Shown here: piece after piece, positions 47,915 to 55,159 of the stretch | Position numbering within the stretch: the stretch's first letter is position 1 | How the letters are laid out: the number at the start of each line of letters is the position of its first letter | IMG/VR virus record: IMGVR_UViG_3300034072_002191 | Span: 1 to 64,000 of that record | Reading direction: 5' to 3' (one strand) | DNA length: 64,000 nucleotides | From: a virus | The notes under the pieces: generated by a model | Seen by the model: the letters and a program-made list of their open reading frames with translations, nothing else | The model's database searches: none | What the model was told of the DNA's origin: nothing | Position numbers and translations under genes: made by a program

Positions 47915-48674
47915 TGTCACCCTTCAGCCGGCGCCGAAGCGTCTTTTCAGATGGGAGGTTTGGGTAGCGTTCCAGCAGCCACTGATAGGCACGGCGGAAG
48001 GACGGGTTGCCTGCGCCGCGCAGATAGCCTTGCAGCGCCTCTAGCGCTTCGCTTTCAACATGCGCTCGTTTGCCTCCACCCTTGTATCGCGGACACAGTT
48101 GCTGGGCACGGTCATTGACCCCCAAACCGGCAACACGGCTGAACCAACTGGAGATGCTGCGGCCGGAAACCTTATGGTTGCTCGCGACCAAACCGATAGC
48201 CGCTCCCTTCGGGATGCCCGTGCTGACCAGTTGTTCGACCTCCGCGAGGATGCCTGCGCGGCGGCGTGCGATGAACTCGAAGGGAGTCGGCGTCTGCCAA
48301 GGGCTGGATCCGCGAACGGCATCCGCGTTGTGCTCGTGCATAATGGCGCGTAGGCACGCATCCCGGTATTTCCGGCTCGCCCAGGGCGGGCAGCGCGGCA
48401 CGAGCCCAGCAGCGTAGACTTGGTCGGCGAACGACGGATCGTAGACTTTCAGCAGGTATGAGGTCCGACCGAGCCGAACTGCCTCTACCCATTCATGTGC
48501 GGGGATCTTCCAAAGAAAGCGCTGGGCGAACTGCTTGCGCTTCTCAGACTCACCAATTCGTTGGTCGAAGTGAGACATTGCGACAGAGCGACACCAGCGC
48601 AAAGATGCGATCTCGCGCGTCTCTCGCTCGATCATCGCATTTGCGAGGACGATGCTAGATTGGCGACCGCTCAT
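47907..48674 (-). CDS. MuA DNA-binding-domain paralogue without catalytic domain
   Basis: 255 residues. Residues about 141-251 align with MuA residues 122-233 of this element: V-AG-x-x-DR at the centre, KGGGKRAHVESEALEALQGY against GGGGKEVEVDEGAWQLLLSD, then PSF...Y and SEKTLRRRL against IERTLRRKF. The first 130 residues are unrelated. There is no DDE core. It could compete for transposase sites, help assemble the ends, or bind elsewhere. It starts at an ATG overlapping the previous stop. Confidence 0.75.
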   Translation of the reverse strand: MSGRQSSIVLANAMIERETREIASLRWCRSVAMSHFDQRIGESEKRKQFAQRFLWKIPAHEWVEAVRLGRTSYLLKVYDPSFADQVYAAGLVPRCPPWASRKYRDACLRAIMHEHNADAVRGSSPWQTPTPFEFIARRRAGILAEVEQLVSTGIPKGAAIGLVASNHKVSGRSISSWFSRVAGLGVNDRAQQLCPRYKGGGKRAHVESEALEALQGYLRGAGNPSFRRAYQWLLERYPNLPSEKTLRRRLKGDNG

Positions 48675-48943
48675 GCCATTGCTCCTGCGTTGGCGTCGCG
48701 GCCGGCCTCCTCGGCCGCGACTGGGGGCAGTTGGACGTCGCCGGTGGTGCGACCCGAGGCGGCGACAGAGGCGTCCAGGGGGATCGGGTGCGTGGCAGCG
48801 AGCTGCGCCACGGAACGGTGATCAAGAAACGGATAGGAGCCGTCCCGCGCGCGGGCAGGCCGGCCGGCACCTTCCAGGAAGGCGACCAGGCGCTCGACGC
48901 GCGCGGGGGTCAGATCGGTTGGGGCGCCGCGAAGATTGCTCAT
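48671..48943 (-). CDS. Hypothetical early protein (90 aa)
   Basis: First half helical and basic (LTPARVERLVAFLEGAGRPA), then SYPFLDHRSVAQLAATHPIP, a motif resembling one in the outer-prophage gene at 13013-13279. No family recognised. ATGA overlaps at both ends. Confidence 0.5.
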   Translation of the reverse strand: MSNLRGAPTDLTPARVERLVAFLEGAGRPARARDGSYPFLDHRSVAQLAATHPIPLDASVAASGRTTGDVQLPPVAAEEAGRDANAGAMA

Positions 48944-49236
48944 GCGTCGGTCCCTTCGTCACGCTCGCCCAGCAGCGCGCAGGTGCGCGCATAGGCTTCG
49001 GTTGCAGACCGCTCAGCGCGCCGGCCGGCGGCGATGCGGTCGAGAAACTCGGTCTCCGGCGCCGTGACGGCGACCACCCGCCCGCGCAGCGCTTCGATGC
49101 GCTGCTGGCGATCGCGGATGCGGTCCAACGACAGGTTCGTCCGGGCACGTTCCATCGACGTGCGGTCCTGGACGGCACGCTGGAACACGAGGCGGCACTG
49201 CCGCAGGCGCTCGGCCTCGGACACCTGGCGGGCCAT
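48940..49236 (-). CDS. Helical early protein (98 aa)
   Basis: Almost wholly helical and Arg-rich (ERLRQCRLVFQRAVQDRTSM), suggesting a coiled coil. No family recognised. Coupled by ATGA on both sides within the early operon. Confidence 0.5.
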   Translation of the reverse strand: MARQVSEAERLRQCRLVFQRAVQDRTSMERARTNLSLDRIRDRQQRIEALRGRVVAVTAPETEFLDRIAAGRRAERSATEAYARTCALLGERDEGTDA

Positions 49237-49688
49237 CACTGCGCACCACCCAGCGGCTGCTGGTGGCTGCAGCCTACGTCGCCGCGAACGCCGCAACGGG
49301 GGCAGGGCTCGCGGGACGCCGCGTAGCGCGGGCCGCCGAGATCGACGACCAGGCCGAGCGCCCCGGCATCGGCGAACCGCCGGCCGCCAAGCGCTTTCAC
49401 ATAGGCGTCGGACGCGCTCGCGGCGGCCTTTTCCCAAGCATCGGGGAAATAGTCGTGGTTCGCCACGCGCGCGCCGCCAGCGCGGGCGCGGGCATCGCGG
49501 CGCTGGCGATCCTTCTTCCAGGCGTCGATCGCGCCGCGCAGCCGCGCCAGCGTCGTCGGCTTCGGCGAATCGGCCAGCCGCATGCTTTGAATGGTCGACA
49601 TCGGGAAGCCGGTGACGCGGCAGAACTCCGCCAGCTTCGCTTGGTCACGCGCCAGCAGCGCGTCGAGGTGCGACAGCAGCGCGCTCAC
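49236..49688 (-). CDS. HTH protein with C-terminal cysteine pairs
   Basis: 150 residues. The N-terminal part AEFCRVTGFPMSTIQSMRLA looks like a helix-turn-helix; the C-terminus has CPRCGVRGDVGC and a terminal His. A possible sequence-specific DNA-binding protein of the early operon; function unknown. Confidence 0.55.
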   Translation of the reverse strand: MSALLSHLDALLARDQAKLAEFCRVTGFPMSTIQSMRLADSPKPTTLARLRGAIDAWKKDRQRRDARARAGGARVANHDYFPDAWEKAAASASDAYVKALGGRRFADAGALGLVVDLGGPRYAASREPCPRCGVRGDVGCSHQQPLGGAQ

Positions 49689-50206
49689 CGCCGCGTCTCC
49701 GCTTCGTCCTTGGCCTGCCCGAATGCTTCCTGGTACCGGAGCGCATCGTCATGATCTTCGGTCATGCAGGCGATGCGATGGGTCTGCTGCAGGAGCTGCT
49801 GGGTTGCGGGACTGATCTTCGTCCAGTGGTTCCAGCAGAAGGCGTGCCCTCGCCGAACGGGAACATCGCATCCGACCGCCGCGCATGGCGTCGACCCGCC
49901 GCCGCGCGGACGGTGCGCGGGCCTGAGAAGTGCGCCGGGCGTCACGCCGCGCCGGGCCAGTTCGGCGCGCAGCAGCTCGGTATCGACGGTCAGCAGGTCG
50001 ACCGTGTCGCCCGCCAGCTCGATCCCGCGATCGCGGTTGGGCAACCGCCGGACCTTGCCGGCGCGTTCGAGCTGATCGACGTAGCGGTGCGCGTTGGCCT
50101 TCGTCGTCTCGAACCGCGCGCCGATCTCCTGATAGGTCGGCGCGAAGCCAGCGCACGTGATGCGGTCGCGGATGAAGTCGAGCACTTCCACCTGGCGCGG
50201 GGTCAT
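49685..50206 (-). CDS. LexA DNA-binding-domain-like regulator with zinc motif
   Basis: 173 residues. Residues 1-60 (MTPRQVEVLDFIRDRITCAG, then APTYQEIGARFETTKANAHR and RAGKVRR) match the winged helix of LexA closely. No S24 peptidase follows; instead there is a helical part and CAAVGCDVPVRRGHAFCWNH, a likely zinc site. It may bind SOS-box-like sites without self-cleavage. Confidence 0.75.
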   Translation of the reverse strand: MTPRQVEVLDFIRDRITCAGFAPTYQEIGARFETTKANAHRYVDQLERAGKVRRLPNRDRGIELAGDTVDLLTVDTELLRAELARRGVTPGALLRPAHRPRGGGSTPCAAVGCDVPVRRGHAFCWNHWTKISPATQQLLQQTHRIACMTEDHDDALRYQEAFGQAKDEAETRR

Positions 50207-50418
50207 TGCAGCATCCCCCAGACGAGGACGCTCCAGGGCACGACGTTGGCCGCGATCAGCATCGCCAGGAACAGCCAGTCGCCACACCGCATAGTGGGCA
50301 AGCCGGCGGGGAGAATGTACGCGCCGGTGCATTCGAACGCGCTGCAGTTCGGGCAGCCTCCAAAGTCCGCTTCCAGGGTGAACTGGCGGCAGCGCGGGCA
50401 GATCTCAGCGTTGCTCAT
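50203..50418 (-). CDS. Zinc-ribbon membrane protein
   Basis: 71 residues: CPRC and CPNC pairs in the first 25 residues, then a transmembrane helix (WLFLAMLIAANVVPWSVLVW). A membrane-anchored zinc ribbon. Unknown function. Coupled at both ends. Confidence 0.6.
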   Translation of the reverse strand: MSNAEICPRCRQFTLEADFGGCPNCSAFECTGAYILPAGLPTMRCGDWLFLAMLIAANVVPWSVLVWGMLQ

Positions 50419-51404
50419 TGGTCGATTGCTCCTGATCCACGGCGCATCGGCGCCAGCAGCTTCTGGGCTTCGGTCGGCAGTAGGGCGTGGAAGTCCGGGG
50501 ACTGGAGCAGGCCCAGCCGCTCGCGAGCATCCATGCGGGAGAGGGTGCCGATGATCGTCGCGAACCGCTTCGCGCGCGGATCGCCAACCGGTCGGTTGGT
50601 GCCGCGCACCAGCTGGAGCGCGTCGGAGACGGACTTCGCGGCGTTGCCATAGCCGTGATCGATCATCCGACTGGCAACACGCTCTTGCTCGTCCCGTGGC
50701 AACTTGGTGAGCTGGCGCAGCTGAGCCGCATTTCTCAGCACCGGATGCCGGGCCTCGCGGAACAGGGCGATCACCGATGGGGCGAGCCCGCGATAGAGAG
50801 CCAGATCATTCCGGATCGTGCGGTCCGAGAAGCCCAGTTCCGCGCCCACTTCACGCGACCAGCCATAGACGTTGGAAATTGTTTCCAACGTCCGCTCTGC
50901 TTCCGCTTTCACGGCGCGCGGGACCGAAAGCTCGCGGTGCTCCACGTCCTTGATGCCGGCCTGAGATCGCTTGAGCATCACCAGCTCGGCGATGAACGCG
51001 GCGCGGTCGATGGGGTCGAGATCTCGACGCCACAGATTTTCGGTGACCTCGCGCATGCGGCGATGGGCACGGGACCCTGAAACTTCACGAGCCTCGATTA
51101 GCTCGATCCCGGCCAGCTCGGCGCCGGCATGCCGATGCGCGCCTGCTACCAGGAGCCACCCAGGCTGGCCTTTCTCGCGGCAGATCTCGATCGGCGTCTG
51201 CTGGCCTTCGCGCGCCATGATGTTGCCGAGTGCCTCAGCCCACACGGGGTCGATTGGCCGCAGTCGCTCACCTCGGCGGATTTCCGAGACGGGAACCAGA
51301 AGGATCTCGCCGGCAATAGCAGGGAGTATTTCAGCGTCGGCAGCTGGGACGATGTCGTTCTGGACAGTCTGGACCGAAAGATCGGTGGCGGATGCAGTGT
51401 TCAT
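50415..51404 (-). CDS. ParB-like protein
   Basis: 329 residues from ATG at 51404. The N-terminal ParB/Srx-type domain runs about 30-110 (ILLVPVSEIRRGERLRPIDP, then GWLLVAGAHRHAGAELAGIE); the middle has a helix-turn-helix (GWSREVGAELGFSDRTIRND). No ParA partner is present. It could act as a DNA-binding or CTPase-type protein in early regulation. Found in early regions of several transposable phages. Confidence 0.78.
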   Translation of the reverse strand: MNTASATDLSVQTVQNDIVPAADAEILPAIAGEILLVPVSEIRRGERLRPIDPVWAEALGNIMAREGQQTPIEICREKGQPGWLLVAGAHRHAGAELAGIELIEAREVSGSRAHRRMREVTENLWRRDLDPIDRAAFIAELVMLKRSQAGIKDVEHRELSVPRAVKAEAERTLETISNVYGWSREVGAELGFSDRTIRNDLALYRGLAPSVIALFREARHPVLRNAAQLRQLTKLPRDEQERVASRMIDHGYGNAAKSVSDALQLVRGTNRPVGDPRAKRFATIIGTLSRMDARERLGLLQSPDFHALLPTEAQKLLAPMRRGSGAIDQ

Positions 51405-51769
51405 GCTCCGACACCCCGCGTCTGATCCAGGTGCTTCCAGATTCGGCCAAGCGCGCTGCGCGAAGGGGCACGTTCCGGCCCGAACTCGGCCGAAATGACC
51501 CCTACCGCTTGCTCCAAAGGCATCTGCCGATGGAGGCGAATGACCATCTCCCGGACAGGTAAGTCCGACCAAACCTTCGGATAGCGTTGAGACCGGAGTT
51601 CGCCGTCCTGGCGGCAGAGTCGGAAGACCGGCGGCGAGTAGGTAACCGCGATCGCATAGCCACGGCTTTCCACGACAGTTTGCGTGGCAAGGAGGCGCTC
51701 AAGCTGAGCGATGCGGCGATCCAGCGCTTCCCAGCGCGCGGCGTCTGAGCTGTTCGAGGCCATGTTCAA
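51401..51769 (-). CDS. Hypothetical early protein (122 aa)
   Basis: A predicted coiled coil at the start (ALDRRIAQLERLLATQ), a beta region and a helical C-terminus with VREMVIRLHRQMPLEQAVGV. No family recognised. Lies between Ner-like and ParB-like genes in the early operon. Confidence 0.5.
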   Translation of the reverse strand: MNMASNSSDAARWEALDRRIAQLERLLATQTVVESRGYAIAVTYSPPVFRLCRQDGELRSQRYPKVWSDLPVREMVIRLHRQMPLEQAVGVISAEFGPERAPSRSALGRIWKHLDQTRGVGA

Positions 51770-52014
51770 CGCCCGCCAGCATTTAGACGATGCGGGCGAC
51801 GACGCTTTTCGCTACCGTCCAACTTCATGGAATCGGCCTCATCCTGGAGAACCTCTTCGATCGCTTCGCGCACGCGGCGGCTCGTTCGCCCGCGAAAGAG
51901 ATCGCTCACGCCCGTCTTCGGCAGGCCCTTCGCTTCGATGAAGGCAGCGACAGTCCGGTACCGTTTCCTCAGCACCGCCTTCACGTCCTCCGGATGGGTC
52001 CGGTCCAACATCAT
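51766..52014 (-). CDS. Ner-like regulator
   Basis: 82 residues. HPEDVKAVLRKRYRTVAAFI, then AKGLPKTGVSDLFRGRTSRR matches the Ner/Nlp helix-turn-helix family. It is the first gene of the early operon, divergent from the repressor, as in Mu, and should dampen early and repressor transcription. An ATG one codon later is an alternative. Confidence 0.82.
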   Translation of the reverse strand: MMLDRTHPEDVKAVLRKRYRTVAAFIEAKGLPKTGVSDLFRGRTSRRVREAIEEVLQDEADSMKLDGSEKRRRPHRLNAGGR

Positions 52015-52046
52015 GGGTCAACCTTCCAACTCTTTGTCCCTATTTG

Positions 52047-52100
52047 TTGGACCATGCCCCATTATATTGGGCCTGCCAACCCATAATTGTGGACCTGCCG
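52047..52100. promoter_or_regulatory. Operator and early promoter of the Mu-like element
   Basis: Three direct repeats of a GG(A/G)CC(A)TGCC unit start at 52049, 52069 and 52091, 20 and 22 bases apart, so they lie on roughly the same face of the helix. A perfect -10 TATAAT for the leftward early operon is at 52061-52066 (minus strand), between the first two. Binding by c or Ner here would control early transcription. Confidence 0.65.
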
Positions 52101-52101
52101 C

Positions 52102-52806
52102 ATGATCGAGGGTGCGCCGCAGCGATTGCGCGAGGAGAGGGAGCGCCTTGGGCTGAACCAGCGAGATGCGGCAGCACTCGGATCAGTCAGCAAAAACACA
52201 CAGTTAGCTTATGAGAGTGGGTCCTCTCCGATTCCGCTTAGCTATCTGGGTCTGATCGGCCTGAAGGGATTCGACGTCAGCTACATCGTCCTTGGCGTGC
52301 CGGCGGCAGATAGCCCGCGCCGACAGCTGCACGACGAAATGAGGGCTTCATTGGCGCGGTCAACAGCGCCGGCTACGGCTGCGCCGCGTGCCGATGATCT
52401 TGATTTGGTTGAGGTCCACGAAATTGACCTCGCCTATGGTCTGGGCGGCACCTTTTCCGATTTGCCGGTAGAAACCCAGGTGCTTCATTTCCCCCGGACC
52501 TGGCTTGAGACAATTACGAAGACGCCGCCTTCGCAGCTGACCTTTGCGCATGGCCGGGGCGACTCCATGATGCCAACCATGATGGATGGCGACATTGTGC
52601 TCATCGACCGCTCACAGCGCACCGTACGAGAACAGGACGCAATATGGGCGTTCACAGTCGGAGACATCGCAATGATCAAGCGACTTCGTATCCGCAGCGA
52701 AACGGTTCACATTCTGTCCGACAATGATCGGGTTCCGCCCGACGAAGCGCATCCCGAAGAGGTTAACGTCGTCGGGCGTGTAGTTTTCATTGGCCGCCGG
52801 ATCTGA
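52102..52806 (+). CDS. S24-type c repressor of the Mu-like element
   Basis: 234 residues. N-terminal helix-turn-helix (LNQRDAAALGSVSKNTQLAY) and a C-terminal S24 domain with Ser155 (GDSMMPT) and Lys193 (MIKRLR). It is unlike Mu's own c, which is related to MuA, and so should be cleaved on SOS induction. It is only distantly related to the outer prophage repressor. The ATG at 52102 is preferred to a TTG five codons earlier. Confidence 0.88.
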   Translation: MIEGAPQRLREERERLGLNQRDAAALGSVSKNTQLAYESGSSPIPLSYLGLIGLKGFDVSYIVLGVPAADSPRRQLHDEMRASLARSTAPATAAPRADDLDLVEVHEIDLAYGLGGTFSDLPVETQVLHFPRTWLETITKTPPSQLTFAHGRGDSMMPTMMDGDIVLIDRSQRTVREQDAIWAFTVGDIAMIKRLRIRSETVHILSDNDRVPPDEAHPEEVNVVGRVVFIGRRI

Positions 52807-52816
52807 GGGAACGATA

Positions 52817-53320
52817 ATGCTGTTGCTTGGGCTCACCGCCATGGTCCTCGGCCAGACAGGACCGGTCGTCGTGCGACGTAAAGATCCGATAACCGACCAG
52901 GCAGCAGTTGTCGCCGCGTGGGAAGCCAATGGCTCGGCGATAGCTGTTGGCTGCACTCCAGCCACGAACACCATTAGGGTGATCTATATGGCTGAGCGGC
53001 ACTATTTCGGGCGCACTGGCCTTCTTACAAGCGCGTGGGGACTTACGTATCGCTTCGATGAAAGCGAGCCGGTTTCCCAAGATTGGTTGCATGATGACCA
53101 CACTGCCGAAATGTCCGGAAGTGGCCGGATCGCTCCATTCATCGACAAGCTAGCAACGTCGAAGCGTCTTGTGATCAGGGCAAAAGAGAACTTCGGGCGC
53201 GGCGACTCATTCGACGCCATATTCGATTTGGGAGATGCGCTTCCTGCGTTGAAGGAGGTTCTTCGTGAGTGCCGTACGAACAAGATCGTGGGGAAGCTAA
53301 CTGTTAAATTTGGGCTTTAG
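52817..53320 (+). CDS. Exported hypothetical protein downstream of repressor
   Basis: 167 residues starting with a short hydrophobic segment (MLLLGLTAMVLGQTG) that may be a signal peptide. The rest is mixed, with YFGRTGLLTSAWGLTYRFDE. No family recognised. It is co-directional with the repressor, so probably expressed in the lysogen: a candidate conversion or exclusion gene. Confidence 0.55.
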   Translation: MLLLGLTAMVLGQTGPVVVRRKDPITDQAAVVAAWEANGSAIAVGCTPATNTIRVIYMAERHYFGRTGLLTSAWGLTYRFDESEPVSQDWLHDDHTAEMSGSGRIAPFIDKLATSKRLVIRAKENFGRGDSFDAIFDLGDALPALKEVLRECRTNKIVGKLTVKFGL

Positions 53321-53339
53321 TTAGAAGGCAGTAATTCCG

Positions 53340-53504
53340 ATGGACGTCGACAAGGCCATAGAAGCCGCAGCTCGCGCGCTATGCCGATTAGCCGGCAACC
53401 CGGAGAACACCCGCTTCGAAGGTAAGCCGATGTGGCAGAGCTACATCCCGGAAGCGACCGCCGCGATCACGGCCGCTCTGCCCTTCATCCAGGGCCACAA
53501 CTAG
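53340..53504 (+). CDS. Small protein with ARALC...GKP-W domain
   Basis: 54 residues. ARALCRLAGNPENTRFEGKP-MWQSYIPEA parallels the first 45 residues of the protein at 1-345. GGCAGTAATTCCG precedes the ATG; the ribosome-binding site is weak. Belongs to the group behind the repressor. Unknown function. Confidence 0.6.
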   Translation: MDVDKAIEAAARALCRLAGNPENTRFEGKPMWQSYIPEATAAITAALPFIQGHN

Positions 53505-53505
53505 C

Positions 53506-53619
53506 GTGGCTCGCTCGGTCCTCGGTCGGCTTGAGGCCAGCATCATGGGCGCCCTGGTGATCGCCGCGATGATCGGCACGATCGTTGGGGCGGTTCGGAT
53601 GCTTAGCCTGGTGCGATAG
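53506..53619 (+). CDS. Tiny membrane protein (37 aa)
   Basis: A GTG start one base after the previous stop. One transmembrane helix (MGALVIAAMIGTIVGAVRML) with basic ends. No family recognised. Similar in size and style to the tiny membrane proteins near 1.7 kb, without clear sequence similarity. Confidence 0.4.
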   Translation: MARSVLGRLEASIMGALVIAAMIGTIVGAVRMLSLVR

Positions 53620-53710
53620 GGGTCCCACTTCAGCGAATCCGCATATGTTGGAAGGCATCACCGAAAGTGGCAGATTTCCGTGATTTCTGCGCCTCAGACA
53701 GCAAAGACGC

Positions 53711-53738
53711 AAAGTGGGACCCGTTGAGGTCCCACTTT
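53711..53738. other. Strong hairpin, with a third copy of one arm nearby
   Basis: AAAGTGGGACC and GGTCCCACTTT form a perfect 11-bp stem around a 6-base loop. A further GGGTCCCACTT lies at 53620-53630, just after the tiny gene, and could pair with the same arm. No T-tract on either strand, so alternative pairing or protein binding is more likely than plain termination. Confidence 0.55.
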
Positions 53739-54008
53739 CGCGCTCGCGTAAATTGTTGCGGCGTGAGAGAATTGCCCTCAGACACTCCTAAGAGGACGCA
53801 TTTCCGCGTCTTAGAGGCCCTTGAGAGGCTGTTCAGCCGCCGGTCGCCGACTCTGACACATCCTGTCAAAGGGCTGTCTATTTCACGCGTGCGTTTTGAC
53901 AACGTCGCTCCCACCGATGCGCGCTAGCCCCTGTTGCAAACCCACGGATTTCCGCCATTTGTCCGCGAAAGATCGGGTAAGCGGGGCTAATCCCGGAATT
54001 CAACCTTC

Positions 54009-54034
54009 ACTCCAGCAGCAAGTGTCAACTCTCA
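54009..54034 (-). repeat. Left-end terminal inverted repeat of Mu-like element
   Basis: On the minus strand it starts TGAGAGTTGACACTTGCTGC and matches the right end (17713-17738) at 18 of 26 positions. It ends the element with CA on the plus strand, followed at once by TCGGG. Confidence 0.8.
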
Positions 54035-54039
54035 TCGGG
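54035..54039. repeat. Target-site duplication, right copy (TCGGG)
   Basis: Five bases identical to 17708-17712. Joining the two sides here restores the intergenic spacer between the antiterminator and HNH genes of the outer prophage. Confidence 0.85.
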
Positions 54040-54119
54040 ACCTTCGATCTGGAGCACGGCTCTTGCGACTCCCGCCAGACTGACCGGCGCAGACCGCGCT
54101 CGGGCGGAAGTTTCAAGCT

Positions 54120-54476
54120 ATGAGCAAACGAAGATTGGCGGGCCTGCCTCCCAGGCTCGCCTCGCTGCCGTCCCGGCTCGCCACATTCGAGAGCGGCGAT
54201 CGCGGGCGGACGCAGGCCAGCCCTTGGCGGCAATGGTACAAGACGCCTCGCTGGCGTGCGACGCGCCTCCGGATCTTCGCTCGCGATGCCTATCGCTGCC
54301 AATGGCCAGGATGCGGGCGCATCGAACCCAACACCTCGCTCCTAGTTGCCGACCATCGTACGGCGCACCGCGGCGACGAACGTCTCTTCTGGGACGAGGG
54401 TAACATCCAGACGCTCTGCAAGCCCTGTCACGACGGCGCGAAGCAGCGCGCCGAGCAGCGCGGCCGCAGTCGCTGA
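54120..54476 (+). CDS. HNH endonuclease next to terminase
   Basis: 118 residues. WYKTPRWRATRLRIFARDAY, CQWPGCG, then ADHRTAHRGDERLFWDEGNI and CKPCHD: a complete HNH core with zinc cysteines. HNH proteins beside terminase help cut and package concatemers at cohesive ends in HK97-like phages. First late gene of the outer prophage; the Mu-like element ends 85 bases upstream. Confidence 0.88.
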   Translation: MSKRRLAGLPPRLASLPSRLATFESGDRGRTQASPWRQWYKTPRWRATRLRIFARDAYRCQWPGCGRIEPNTSLLVADHRTAHRGDERLFWDEGNIQTLCKPCHDGAKQRAEQRGRSR

Positions 54477-54597
54477 CCCCACCCCCCGGTCAAAAGTCTG
54501 GCCGGGCGCCGCCGCACTGGACCGCTCCCGTCCCACGCGGAGAAAAAATCCCGGTGGAGCGGCTGGGGGTGCGAACTTTCGCCGGAGGTAGCCGCCG

Positions 54598-55158
54598 ATG
54601 GCGCAACGAAAATCGACTATCGACTGGGCGCGGATCGAACTTGAATACTTGGCGGGTGAAGATTCCATCCGCGAAATAGCTGACCGACACGAGATTTCCG
54701 ACACGGCTATTCGGAAGCGTGCGAAAGAGCATGGGTGGGTTCGCGAGGTTCGCAGTGCGAACCGGTGCGAACCTGCCCGCCAGCCGCCTCCGCCGCCCCG
54801 CTCGGACCCGGAGACGCCCCGCGATCCCGGCCAAATCGCAGACGATGGCCGCTCGCTCGTTGGGCGCATGCTGGACGAGCTGGACACAGTCACCAGCCGC
54901 CGCGGTGAGCTTGAAGACCTGATCATCGCTGCCACGGATGGCGACGACGACGACAGCCGGCGCGACGCGATGATGAAGGCGCTGAGCCTGGGCAACCGTG
55001 CGAACACGATGAAGACGCTCGCGCTCGCGCTGAAGACGTTAAACGAGGCTGCGGCGCCGCAAGGGAAGAAGGCCGCGCAGCAGGAGCGGGCCGCCGCGGT
55101 CGGGAGCGGCAGCCGCTTCCAAGGCCTTGGACCGCCGACACTGAAAGCGGTGAAGTAG
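54598..55158 (+). CDS. Terminase small subunit
   Basis: 186 residues. The N-terminal helix-turn-helix [20 protein letters not shown] is typical of TerS DNA binding; a Pro-rich linker and a helical oligomerisation region follow. It recognises the packaging site and passes DNA to the large subunit encoded immediately downstream. Confidence 0.82.
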   Translation: MAQRKSTIDWARIELEYLAGEDSIREIADRHEISDTAIRKRAKEHGWVREVRSANRCEPARQPPPPPRSDPETPRDPGQIADDGRSLVGRMLDELDTVTSRRGELEDLIIAATDGDDDDSRRDAMMKALSLGNRANTMKTLALALKTLNEAAAPQGKKAAQQERAAAVGSGSRFQGLGPPTLKAVK

Positions 55159-55159
55159 G

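Larger units (their letters stand above)
17713..54034 (-). mobile_element. Mu-like transposable prophage, complete, reversed
   Basis: 36,322 bp, the size of Mu-class genomes. It starts TG and ends CA, has matching terminal repeats and a 5-bp target duplication. Inside is a full set: c, Ner, MuA, MuB, GemA, Mor, lysis genes, terminase gp27/gp28, DUF935 portal, MuF, gpG, gpI, gpT, connectors, tail tube, tape measure and tip. The left (repressor) end is at 54034 and the right (tail) end at 17713. The siphovirus-type tail and absence of a Gin-like invertase point to the B3/D3112-like kind. No gene recognised as essential is visibly broken. Confidence 0.92.
53620..54034. other. Non-coding left end of the Mu-like element
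   Basis: 415 bases with no convincing gene. It holds a strong hairpin (53711-53738), a second dyad (CTAAGAGGACGC / GCGTCTTAG around 53788-53813), TGACA-CATCC-TGTCA at about 53867-53881, and TTTGACA/TGTCAA-type units leading to the terminal repeat. In Mu this end carries several transposase sites, which these repeated TGACA units may be. Confidence 0.5.

Noticed and set aside
52800-53345. Left end of the Mu-like element placed just after the repressor or at 53320-53340
   Set aside because: No inverted match to the right end and no 5-base duplication there; the TG/CA, inverted repeat and TCGGG pair fit only 17713 and 54034.
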